Source: Planctomycetota bacterium (GTDB lineage Bacteria > Planctomycetota > UBA8108 > UBA1146 > JAJFFE01). From it: a stretch of DNA of 6,334 nucleotides. The notes beneath the pieces were generated by a model. That model saw nothing but the letters and a program-made list of their open reading frames with translations. It ran no database searches and was not told where the DNA came from. Position numbers and translations under genes: made by a program. Shown here in pieces: positions 1 to 6,334 of the stretch; the first letter of the stretch is position 1; every line of letters begins with the position of its first letter. Where the stretch lies: NCBI GenBank assembly GCA_020425835.1, contig JAGQRC010000081.1:1-6334 (forward strand), read 5' to 3'.

Positions 1-1586
1 AGGCCTTGGCCGATGACGCGATCGTTCTCCTCGAGGACATGTGGGCGAACCACGGGGATGCCTCGATCCAGCGCGCCTGGAACGAAGCCATGGAGGAGCT
101 CTCCGGGAAGTCCTATCGGATCATCCGCGTGCCGATGGAGTTCGAGTGTCTGAAGATCGTCGACAACGCTCGCAAGGGGAAGAACATGTTCGTCCTTGGG
201 ATGCTGAGCTGCATCTACGGGCGAGACCTCGAGCGAGTAAAGGCGCAGATCGCGCAGCAGTTCCGGAAGAAGTCCGCGGAGATCTACGAGCGGAACGTCG
301 AGCTGCTCGAGGCGGGGGTACGCTGGGCGGAATCGCATCTCGACTTCCGGATCGACATCCCACCGACGCCGACCGATCGCGACCTCGTCGTGATGAACGG
401 CAACCAAGCCATCGGCATGGGCGCGATCGCGTCGGGCATGGACGTCTGTGCGATGTACCCGATCACCCCGGCCACTTCGGTCTCCCATTACCTCGCCGAG
501 GTCTTCGAGGGCATGGGCGGCATGGTCCACCAGGCGGAGGACGAGATCGCGGCGATCGGCGTCGCGGTGGGAGCTTCGTACGCCGGGAAGGTGGCGTTCA
601 CCGTGACCTCGGGGCCGGGCCTCGCGCTCAAGACCGAGTTCATCGGACTGGCGGTGATGACCGAGGTGCCGTTGGTCATCGTCGACGTCCAGCGCGGCGG
701 ACCGAGCACCGGTCTCCCGACGAAGGTCGAGCAGTCCGATCTGCTGGCCGCGTTGTTCGCGTCGCCCGGTGACGCACCCAAGGTGATCATCGCGCCGAGC
801 TCGATCGAGGAGTGTTTCCACTGCATGGTCACTGCGCGTCGGATCGCCGAGGCGCTGCGCTGCGTGGTGATGGTCCTCTCCGACGCGAACCTCGCGACCG
901 GGGTGCAACCGTTCGAGCGCCCGAAGCTCGACCCCCACTGGTTGGCCCCGCCGCCCGACCTGAGTCCGGTCGAGAAGGGGCAGCAACCGTACGGATGGGA
1001 CGATCGAACCGGGGTCAGCCGAAGGATCGTGCCGGGTCGGCCGGGCGGCATGTTCACCGCGACCGGTCTCGAGCACGACCAGAACAGCAAGGTGAGCTAC
1101 CACCCCGCCGCTCACCAGCACGGGTGCGCGATGCGTAGCCGCAAACTGGCGACGCTGCAGTCCACCCTCGAACCCCCGAGGATCTACGGTGAGGACTCCG
1201 GCGACCTGCTGGTCGTCGGCTGGGGGAGCACGCGTGGCGCGATCGAGGAGGCGGTGGACCGCGCGATCGAGCTGGGGTACCGCGTCTCGTCGCTCCACTT
1301 GACGTTCCTGTCGCCGCTCGAGCCAGGGATCAAGGAGATCTTCTCCCGCTTCGCGCGCGTGATGACCGTGGAGATCAATTACAGCGATGAGCCGGGGGAT
1401 CCGTTCATCACCCCGGAGAACCAGCGTCGCGGACAGCTCTGCTGGTTGCTGCGCGCTCAAACCCTGGTCGACGTCGGTTGTTGGACCCGCGTCCTCGGCG
1501 AGCCGCTACGACCCGCGCGGATCCTCGAGGCGCTCCTCGCCGAGCTGGGCGAGGCCGAACTCCGGAGAGAGGTGACCCATGACTGA
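1..1586 (+). CDS. korA: 2-oxoacid:ferredoxin oxidoreductase, fused gamma-alpha subunit (KorA), 5' truncated by window edge
   Basis: Subunit of an OFOR, which oxidatively decarboxylates a 2-oxoacid with CoA and reduces ferredoxin in the cytoplasm. The frame is open to the left edge. The first possible start, TTG at 6, is almost certainly internal, because the protein enters in the middle of the gamma domain; roughly the first 90 or so residues of that domain are missing by comparison with family length. Numbering from codon 6: gamma-domain remainder 1-110; alpha domain I from about 125, starting with a VVMNGNQAIGMG segment; the substrate-loop motif YPITP at 151-155; a conserved VQRGG with R230. 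T154 and R230 correspond to the Thr and Arg known to contact the 2-oxoacid in archaeal OFORs. Domain II is about 400-480 (LLVVGWGSTRGAIEEA). There are no iron-sulfur motifs, as expected for this subunit. It overlaps korB by 8 nt. 2-Oxoglutarate is the likeliest substrate from the two-subunit KorAB layout, but substrate cannot be fixed from sequence. Confidence 0.93.
   Translation, partial: ALADDAIVLLEDMWANHGDASIQRAWNEAMEELSGKSYRIIRVPMEFECLKIVDNARKGKNMFVLGMLSCIYGRDLERVKAQIAQQFRKKSAEIYERNVELLEAGVRWAESHLDFRIDIPPTPTDRDLVVMNGNQAIGMGAIASGMDVCAMYPITPATSVSHYLAEVFEGMGGMVHQAEDEIAAIGVAVGASYAGKVAFTVTSGPGLALKTEFIGLAVMTEVPLVIVDVQRGGPSTGLPTKVEQSDLLAALFASPGDAPKVIIAPSSIEECFHCMVTARRIAEALRCVVMVLSDANLATGVQPFERPKLDPHWLAPPPDLSPVEKGQQPYGWDDRTGVSRRIVPGRPGGMFTATGLEHDQNSKVSYHPAAHQHGCAMRSRKLATLQSTLEPPRIYGEDSGDLLVVGWGSTRGAIEEAVDRAIELGYRVSSLHLTFLSPLEPGIKEIFSRFARVMTVEINYSDEPGDPFITPENQRRGQLCWLLRAQTLVDVGCWTRVLGEPLRPARILEALLAELGEAELRREVTHD
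1564..1572 (+). promoter_or_regulatory. Ribosome binding site of korB
   Basis: The purine run GGAGAGAGG lies inside the last codons of korA and ends 6 nt before ATG 1579. It is the main reason to choose that start over the in-frame ATG at 1639, which has only a weak GCGGA-like sequence upstream. Confidence 0.6.
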
Positions 1587-2532
1587 GCACAGCTGCTCAC
1601 TGCTCGGCTGCGGCGCGACCGACGAGCGGACCTTCGCGATGGCCGACTACTCGTCCGACCTGCCTCGGTGGTGTTCGGGCTGCGGCGATCACTCGGTGCT
1701 CGCGGCGACGCAGCGCCTTCTCGAGGCCGAGCAGCTGCCTCCGGAGCGCACCGTGTTCGTCTCCGGCATCGGCTGCTCGTCTCGCTTCCCGCACTACGTC
1801 AACTCTTACGGTTTCCACGGGATCCACGGACGAGCGCTGCCGCTGGCCACCGGCGTCAAGTTGAGCCGTCCGGATCTCCACGTCTTCGTGGTGATGGGGG
1901 ACGGCGACTGCTGCTCGATCGGTGCGGGTCACTGGATCCACGCGCTGCGGTACAACACCGACATGGTCGCCCTGATGTTGGACAACAACATCTACGGACT
2001 GACCAAGAACCAGACCTCTCCGACCACGCCGCAGGGTCACCATACCAACACCCAGCCGACCGGCAGCTACCTGCCGGCGCTCGATCCGCTCTCCGCGATG
2101 CTCGGGATCACGAACGTGTCGTTCGTCGCGCAGAGCGCCGATTGGATCCCGGGGCACCTCTACGCGACGTTGACCGCGGCCTACCGGCATCGCGGTCTCT
2201 CGTTCGTGCGGATCCTCCAGCGCTGCCCGGTCTTCACCCCGAAGATATTCGAGGAGGCGGTCCGGAAGGTCGAGGTGACGCAGCTGCTCGTCCATCCCAA
2301 CGGCGTCGTCGCCCCCGAGGTCGAGAAGACCTACCCGAACCATGTCGAGCACGACCCCCGCGATCTCGAGAGCGCACGGCAGTTGGCGCGAGCCGACGGT
2401 CAGGTGCGTCTCGGGTTGTTCTACCGCGACGAGTCGCACCCTCGGTACGAGGAGACCCGCGAGCGGACCAACCGAACTGCCGAAGAGCGGCTCGCCAGCC
2501 TGAACGTGGAGCTCGATCGTCATGCCGTCTGA
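1579..2532 (+). CDS. korB: 2-oxoacid:ferredoxin oxidoreductase, beta (TPP-binding) subunit KorB
   Basis: Catalytic partner of KorA: it binds thiamine diphosphate and one [4Fe-4S] cluster that carries electrons from the hydroxyalkyl-TPP intermediate toward ferredoxin. The 317 residues show WCSGCGDH (C32, C35), GIGCSS (C66) and a late cysteine in ILQRCPVF (C216), the four cluster ligands expected in the beta family. The TPP/Mg motif runs from G107-D108-G109 to N136-N137, followed by IYGLTKNQTSPT. Length is typical of KorB or slightly long. The family core starts at about M21 (MADYSSDLPRW), so the first 20 residues, which contain two extra cysteines (C6, C11), may be a real extension or a mis-chosen start; the strong ribosome site favours ATG 1579. 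It overlaps korA by 8 nt and the next gene by 11 nt, implying translational coupling. No ferredoxin-like subunit (KorD) is fused or adjacent; the iron-sulfur gene at 3570 is the nearest candidate acceptor. Confidence 0.95.
   Translation: MTEHSCSLLGCGATDERTFAMADYSSDLPRWCSGCGDHSVLAATQRLLEAEQLPPERTVFVSGIGCSSRFPHYVNSYGFHGIHGRALPLATGVKLSRPDLHVFVVMGDGDCCSIGAGHWIHALRYNTDMVALMLDNNIYGLTKNQTSPTTPQGHHTNTQPTGSYLPALDPLSAMLGITNVSFVAQSADWIPGHLYATLTAAYRHRGLSFVRILQRCPVFTPKIFEEAVRKVEVTQLLVHPNGVVAPEVEKTYPNHVEHDPRDLESARQLARADGQVRLGLFYRDESHPRYEETRERTNRTAEERLASLNVELDRHAV
1584..1599 (+). repeat. Small perfect inverted repeat at the korA/korB junction
   Basis: TGAGCA (1584-1589) and TGCTCA (1594-1599) are perfect reverse complements separated by the 4-nt loop CAGC. 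The left arm starts with the korA stop codon and the hairpin lies just inside korB. It has no T-run, so it is not a terminator. It could tune coupled translation, but a 6-bp stem in G+C-rich coding DNA may be chance. Confidence 0.3.
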
Positions 2533-3559
2533 AGCCAAGACCACCGAGGGCGCAGTCACCGAGCTCCTGCGCGACACGTCCGAACGCTTCCACTCCGCGG
2601 TCGCGGCGACGATCGAGCAGGTGCGCGCGGCGATCGCCGAGTCCCGACCGTCCGGTGCCGAGAGCTCCGGAATGCGCCAGGCCGAGCTCGGGTCGTTCGC
2701 CACCGGACGCATCGCCGTGGATCGGTTCAGCGCGTTGTTCACCGAGACGCGGGCCGTGGATGCCTCCCGCATCGGCATCATGGAGCAGGCCTTCGAGGTC
2801 CTGCGCGATGTCGCCGACCGACAGGATGAGATCTGTCGGATCACCGTCGGTGCCGGGCAGAGTCTCTACGCCGCGGTGGGCGCCGCGCTCGCCGACGTCG
2901 GCCGTGCGTTCGGAGCGACGCGAGTCTTCGAGCTCTGTCGCTCGAACGAGTATCGGGATGCCGACCACGCGACCTGGTTGCGTGCCTTTCCCCACGCGCG
3001 GTGGACCGAGGCGGAGCGCGCCGTCGCGCCGCCGATCTGCGTCACCGTCAATGGGGTCGACTGCCGCGTGGGCGCGCTCGCGGACTTCCTCGACGGGCAG
3101 CAGAAGATCGTCCTCGTCGTGCGCGGCGCGTTCGCGCCCGCGCCCCTCGCTCACCTGATCACGCCTCGTCGCTACGTCGTGCAAGCGATCGATGTCGCGT
3201 CGCTGGATGAGTTCCGGTCGTACGAAGGGCCCGGCATCGCGGCGATCGTGCCGCGCGGCTCGGCTCGGTTCCGCCACGACCCGCGAGCGGGGGAGCGAGT
3301 CGGCGATCGACTCACGATCGACGAGCGACCGGAGTCGGTGCTGCGCAAGCCGATCGGAGGCCTCTCGCCGTCCCAGCAACGGGAGCAGCTGGCGGTGCTC
3401 GACGAGCTGTCGCTCAAGCCGGGGATCGCGACAGCGACCGTTGCCGCGTCGGCGTCGACCGCGACGTCGTCCACCGTCGGCGCTCGCGCCGCGGCGCGAC
3501 CGGCCGAACGACTGGCGGCGTGGCTCCTGAACCGAGCCGACCTGAGCGACCTCGGGTGA
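2522..3559 (+). CDS. Unrecognised 345-residue protein in the OFOR/RnfB operon
   Basis: I do not recognise this family. ATG 2522 overlaps the end of korB by 11 nt; GGAG at 2508-2511 sits 10 nt upstream, and codon use resembles its neighbours, so it is a real coupled gene. Visible regions: residues 1-135 look mainly helical and fairly charged (examples: ELLRDTSERFHSAV, IMEQAFEVLRDVADRQDEI). Residues 168-225 look like a mixed alpha/beta core (ICVTVNG, KIVLVVRGAF, RRYVVQAID), followed by a GPGIAAIVPRGSARF segment near 236-250. Residues 303-325 are an Ala/Ser/Thr-rich probable flexible linker, and 327-344 (RPAERLAAWLLNRADLSD) could form an amphipathic terminal helix. The four cysteines (105, 139, 173, 181) do not form a recognisable cluster motif. 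There is no signal peptide or membrane span, so it is probably cytoplasmic. Its place between korB and the RnfB-like gene suggests an accessory, assembly, scaffold or regulatory role in that electron-transfer module; this is inference from context only. Confidence 0.85.
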   Translation: MPSEAKTTEGAVTELLRDTSERFHSAVAATIEQVRAAIAESRPSGAESSGMRQAELGSFATGRIAVDRFSALFTETRAVDASRIGIMEQAFEVLRDVADRQDEICRITVGAGQSLYAAVGAALADVGRAFGATRVFELCRSNEYRDADHATWLRAFPHARWTEAERAVAPPICVTVNGVDCRVGALADFLDGQQKIVLVVRGAFAPAPLAHLITPRRYVVQAIDVASLDEFRSYEGPGIAAIVPRGSARFRHDPRAGERVGDRLTIDERPESVLRKPIGGLSPSQQREQLAVLDELSLKPGIATATVAASASTATSSTVGARAAARPAERLAAWLLNRADLSDLG

Positions 3560-3566
3560 GGGGGAG
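3558..3566 (+). promoter_or_regulatory. Ribosome binding site of the rnfB-like gene
   Basis: The purine-rich GAGGGGGAG begins within the preceding gene's TGA stop and fills most of the 10-nt gap, with GAGGG ending 7 nt before ATG 3570. It supports that start. There is no room for a separate promoter, so the gene is probably read from upstream. Confidence 0.55.
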
Positions 3567-3569
3567 ACC

Positions 3570-4421
3570 ATGGATCTCGGCTCTCTGCTGCTCGCCGCCG
3601 CCATTCTCGGCGGCGTCGGACTCGTCTTCGGGTCCCTGATCGCCATCGCCCATCGGGCGTTCTGGGTGTGGGTCGATCCGCGAATCACCGCCGTGACCGA
3701 GATGCTTCCCGGCACGAACTGCGGCGCGTGTGGTTTCCCCGGCTGCTCGGGCTTCGCCCAGGGGCTGATCGGGGAGAAGGCGACTCCCGCCGGATGCACC
3801 GTGATGAGTCCGGACCAAGCGGTCGAGGTCGCTCACTACCTCGGGGTCGACGTCGGCAGTGCGAATCGTCGCGTCGCTCGTCTCCTCTGCGCGGGGGATC
3901 GCAGTGTCGCGGTGCAGCGCGCGGAGTATCGCGGCCTCTCCACGTGCGTTGCTGCGGCGCCGGTCGCCACCGGCGGCAAGGCGTGCACGTGGGGCTGTCT
4001 CGGCATGGGGGACTGCGAGGCGGTCTGCGACTTCGACGCGATCATCATGAGTGATGCGCGTCTGCCGCTGGTCGACCCGGAACGTTGCACCGCGTGCGGC
4101 GATTGCGTCGAGGTCTGCCCGAAGGACCTCTTCGTGCTCATGCCGGTGACCCAGAAGCTGATCGTGCAGTGCCGGAGTCTGCTCGAGGGCGACGAGGCGG
4201 AGTCGATCTGCCAGGTCGCATGCACCGGTTGTGGGAAGTGCGCACTCGATGCCGCACCGCAGTTGATCGAGATCGTGAACGGGCTCGCGGTCGTCGACTA
4301 CACGCACAACGAGCGGGCCGCCGCCGAGGCGACGGCGCGCTGCCCGACCGGCGCGATCGCGTGGGTCGAGGGAGCGCAGTTTCCGAAGCAACGGGAGCGA
4401 ACCAGGAGCTGGATCTCATGA
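3570..4421 (+). CDS. rnfB: RnfB-like membrane-anchored polyferredoxin
   Basis: An iron-sulfur protein of the RnfB family, whose members take or give electrons to ferredoxin at the membrane. It has 283 residues. Residues 3-27 form one hydrophobic N-terminal span (LLLAAAILGGVGLVFG core), the usual RnfB anchor. Next comes the RnfB-type four-Cys domain C51-x2-C54-x4-C59-x16-C76 (NCGACGFPGC), then C107 and C126. Paired ferredoxin motifs follow: C139-x3-C143-x5-C149-x3-C153 (GCLGMGDC) and C173-x2-C176-x2-C179-x3-C183-Pro. A further set has C201, C214, C218-x2-C221-x2-C224 and C258-Pro. Twenty cysteines suggest at least four [4Fe-4S] clusters, more than the short proteobacterial RnfB of about 190 residues and like the longer RnfB forms. 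The usual Pro after C153 is Asp (CDFDAI). Gap to the previous gene is 10 nt; it overlaps the next by 4 nt (ATGA). No other rnf gene is visible, so it may be a dedicated acceptor for the flanking OFORs rather than part of a full Rnf complex. Confidence 0.9.
   Translation: MDLGSLLLAAAILGGVGLVFGSLIAIAHRAFWVWVDPRITAVTEMLPGTNCGACGFPGCSGFAQGLIGEKATPAGCTVMSPDQAVEVAHYLGVDVGSANRRVARLLCAGDRSVAVQRAEYRGLSTCVAAAPVATGGKACTWGCLGMGDCEAVCDFDAIIMSDARLPLVDPERCTACGDCVEVCPKDLFVLMPVTQKLIVQCRSLLEGDEAESICQVACTGCGKCALDAAPQLIEIVNGLAVVDYTHNERAAAEATARCPTGAIAWVEGAQFPKQRERTRSWIS
4404..4408 (+). promoter_or_regulatory. Ribosome binding site of the PFOR-like gene
   Basis: AGGAG inside the 3' end of the rnfB-like gene, 9 nt before ATG 4418. 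It supports that start and, with the ATGA stop/start overlap at 4418-4421, points to coupled translation. Confidence 0.55.
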
Positions 4422-6334
4422 AGAGCCGAACCGAGACGACGACCGCGAAGTACCCCGGGATCAAGACCGCGGTCGATGGCAGTGGAGCGGTCGTCGCCAT
4501 GGAGACCGCCGCGAGCGAGGCGGCCGGCGCCTACCCGATCACTCCGTCGACGCAGATGGGAGAGGGCTGGGCGGCGGCCGTCGCCCGCGACCAGACAAAC
4601 GTCAACGGCCGACGCCTCCTGTTCTTCGAGCCGGAGGGCGAGCACGCGGCCGCCGCGGTGACCGCCGGCATGAGCATGGTCGGTCTCCGCTCGACGAACT
4701 TCTCGAGCGGTCAGGGCATCGCCTACATGCACGAGTCGCTCTACCCGGCGGTCGGGAAACGTCTGACCTATGTGTTGAACGTCGCGTGCCGAGCGATGAC
4801 CAAGCAGGGCCTCAACGTGCACGCCGGTCACGACGACTACCACGCGGTCGATGACACCGGTTTCTTCCAGCTCTTCGCCAAGGACGTCCAGGAGGTCGCC
4901 GACCTCAACCTGATCAGCCACCGGCTCGCGGAGCTGTCGCTGAACCCGGGGATCTGCGCCCAGGACGGGTTCCTCACCAGCCACGTCATCGAAGTCGTGC
5001 AGCTTCCGGAGCGTGAACTCGTCAAGGAGTACCTGGGAGATCCGAGCGACCGGATCGACTCGCCGACTCCGGCCCAGCGCTTCGTCTTCGGCGAGCAGCG
5101 ACGTCGCATCCCCGAGATGTACGACTTCGACTACCCCGCGATGCTCGGCGTCGTGCAGAACCAGGACAGCTACGCGCAGGGCGTCGCCGCGCAGCGTCCG
5201 TTCTACTTCGATCACGTCGCGAGTCTCGCGGACCGCGCCTTCGAGGAGTACGCCGCTCTGACCGGTCGCCGTTACGCCCGCGCGAGCGGGTACCGGTTGG
5301 AGGATGCGGAGTTCGTGATCGTCGGTCAGGGTTCCGTGGTCTCCAACGCCGAAGCGCTCTGTGATTTCTTGCGCGCGCGGCGTGGTCTGAGGATCGGCGT
5401 CCTCAACGTGACGATGTTCCGCCCGTTCCCGAGCGATCTCATCAGTCGGCTGCTCCAGGGCAAGAAGGCGGTGACGGTGCTCGAGCGCGTCGACCAGCCA
5501 CTCGCCGTCGATCCTCCGTTGCTGCGGGAGATCCGAGCGGCGATCGGTCGCGCCGTGGAGAACGGCCGACACCCGTCGTCGAACGGGAACGCGCCGCATC
5601 CCGGCGTCGCCGCCTACCGACCCGATGACGTGCCGGATTTCTACGCGGGCTGCTTCGGACTCGGAAGCCGGGACTTGCAGCCGACGGATCTGCTCGCCGC
5701 AGTCGAGAACATGCTGGACGGAGGCAAGAACCGGCGGCAGTTCTACCTGGGCATCGACTTCGTCCGCCTCGGGACACGGCTCCCGAAGCTCGAGATCTGG
5801 CAGCAGCAACTCCTCGACAGCTACCCACAGCTCGCCGACCTGAGCCCGATCGCCAGCGAGAAGCCGCACGTGCTGCCGGAGGGTTCTTTCTCGCTCCGCA
5901 TCCACTCGGTGGGGGGCTGGGGCGCGATCACCATGGGCAAGAACGTCGCGGTGACCGCTTCGGAGCTGCTCGGTCTCTACGTCAAGGCGAACCCGAAGTA
6001 CGGCTCGGAGAAGAAGGGGCAACCGACCACGTTCTACGCGACGCTCGCGCCGGAGCCGGTGCGGACGAACTGCGAGCTTCTCGACGTGGACGCCGTGCTC
6101 TCGCCCGACCCGAACGTGTTCCATCACTCGAACCCGCTCTCCGGGCTCGCGGACGAGGGCCTGTTCCTGATCCAGAGCAGCGAGTCGCCGGAAGCGCTGT
6201 GGAGGTCCCTGCCCGCGTTCGCTCAGCGTCGCATCCGAGAAGGGCGCATTCGGCTGGTCGCTCTCGACGGCTTCAAGATCGCGGCGGAGGAGGCTTCGGA
6301 GGCGGAGCTCCGCTACCGGATGCAAGGAGCCGCG
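4418..6334 (+). CDS. por: Pyruvate:ferredoxin oxidoreductase-like (NifJ/Por family) protein, domains I-II-III, 3' truncated by window edge
   Basis: Second OFOR of the operon, probably oxidising pyruvate (or a related 2-oxoacid) with CoA to the acyl-CoA and reducing an iron-sulfur acceptor. The frame stays open for 639 codons to the last base. Domain I, about 15-260: YPITP at 39-43 in the PFOR-like context YPITPSTQM, then FSSGQGIAYM, VACRAMTKQGLNVH and DGFLTSHVIE. T42 and R125 line up with the Thr and Arg that bind pyruvate in Desulfovibrio PFOR. Domain II from about 296: FVIVGQGS, then MFRPF (333-337), then a VLERVDQP segment as in PFOR. A GLGSRDLQPTDLLAAVENM segment (from about 415) matches PFOR's region before domain III. 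The gamma-type domain III starts near 492 (IHSVGGWGAITMG) and includes SEKKGQPTTFYATL. NifJ proteins are about 1,170-1,200 residues, so any ferredoxin-like and TPP domains would lie downstream, in this gene or the next. Alpha-then-gamma order is the reverse of the korA product. Confidence 0.9.
   Translation, partial: MKSRTETTTAKYPGIKTAVDGSGAVVAMETAASEAAGAYPITPSTQMGEGWAAAVARDQTNVNGRRLLFFEPEGEHAAAAVTAGMSMVGLRSTNFSSGQGIAYMHESLYPAVGKRLTYVLNVACRAMTKQGLNVHAGHDDYHAVDDTGFFQLFAKDVQEVADLNLISHRLAELSLNPGICAQDGFLTSHVIEVVQLPERELVKEYLGDPSDRIDSPTPAQRFVFGEQRRRIPEMYDFDYPAMLGVVQNQDSYAQGVAAQRPFYFDHVASLADRAFEEYAALTGRRYARASGYRLEDAEFVIVGQGSVVSNAEALCDFLRARRGLRIGVLNVTMFRPFPSDLISRLLQGKKAVTVLERVDQPLAVDPPLLREIRAAIGRAVENGRHPSSNGNAPHPGVAAYRPDDVPDFYAGCFGLGSRDLQPTDLLAAVENMLDGGKNRRQFYLGIDFVRLGTRLPKLEIWQQQLLDSYPQLADLSPIASEKPHVLPEGSFSLRIHSVGGWGAITMGKNVAVTASELLGLYVKANPKYGSEKKGQPTTFYATLAPEPVRTNCELLDVDAVLSPDPNVFHHSNPLSGLADEGLFLIQSSESPEALWRSLPAFAQRRIREGRIRLVALDGFKIAAEEASEAELRYRMQGAA

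Noticed and set aside
6..8. TTG at 6 as the true start of korA
   Set aside because: The frame is open upstream to the window edge, and the protein at this point is already inside the gamma domain, so the gene begins outside the window.
1584..1599. Hairpin as a transcription terminator between korA and korB
   Set aside because: The stem is only 6 bp with no following T-run, and it lies inside korB coding sequence.
1668..3158. 496-codon + strand frame overlapping korB and the unknown gene
   Set aside because: Extremely Arg/Ser/Pro-rich shadow of korB in another frame, with no plausible fold.
3303..3324. Repeated CGATCGA/GATCG-type short words as a repeat family or binding site
   Set aside because: Such words (Asp/Arg/Ile codons) occur throughout all genes here and follow codon use; no regular spacing or array is seen.
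2234..3799. 521-codon - strand frame spanning korB, the unknown gene and the start of rnfB
   Set aside because: It crosses three + strand gene boundaries, is Arg/Asp/Gly-rich and lacks motifs. It made me double-check the unknown gene, but that gene's coupling, ribosome site and more protein-like composition favour the + strand.
4298..6325. Very long open frame on the - strand (675 codons) opposite the PFOR-like gene
   Set aside because: It lies antisense to a gene with clear PFOR motifs. Its product is Arg/Val/Glu/His-rich with no recognisable domain; long antisense frames are expected where third codon positions are nearly all G or C.

Overview
The window is a fragment of a dense bacterial operon for 2-oxoacid oxidation and low-potential electron transfer. 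All five recognisable genes lie on the + strand, and both ends of the window cut through coding sequence. The DNA is strongly G+C-rich, with G/C at most third codon positions. The visible starts are ATG (gene 1's start is outside the window), visible stops are TGA, and spacing is from 11-nt overlaps to a 10-nt gap. This fits a high-GC bacterium. The family make-up (gamma-alpha KorA, separate KorB, stand-alone RnfB-like protein, NifJ-type PFOR) suggests an anaerobic or facultative lineage such as Planctomycetota or Myxococcota-like groups, but the sequence alone cannot fix the phylum.

Layout: (1) 1-1586, the 3' part of korA, a fused gamma-alpha subunit of a 2-oxoacid:ferredoxin oxidoreductase (OFOR), probably 2-oxoglutarate type. 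(2) 1579-2532, korB, its thiamine-diphosphate and [4Fe-4S] catalytic subunit. (3) 2522-3559, a 345-residue protein I do not recognise, translationally coupled between korB and the next gene. (4) 3570-4421, an RnfB-like polyferredoxin with one N-terminal membrane segment and 20 cysteines. (5) 4418 to the window end, the first 639 codons of a second OFOR with the PFOR (NifJ) domain order I-II-III, running off the right edge before any TPP domain. No intergenic stretch exceeds 10 nt, and I see no RNA gene, mobile element, CRISPR array, promoter or terminator.

Reading the genes together: two OFORs, one probably acting on 2-oxoglutarate and one on pyruvate, are co-transcribed with a membrane-anchored iron-sulfur protein that looks like a common electron acceptor or relay. 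OFORs pass electrons to ferredoxin, and RnfB is the ferredoxin-interacting subunit of Rnf complexes, so a direct relay from the two oxidoreductases to the membrane is an attractive inference. No rnfA, C, D, G or E is visible here. The unknown 345-residue protein is the most novel element. Its position suggests a role in assembling, tethering or regulating this electron-transfer module, but nothing in its sequence proves that.
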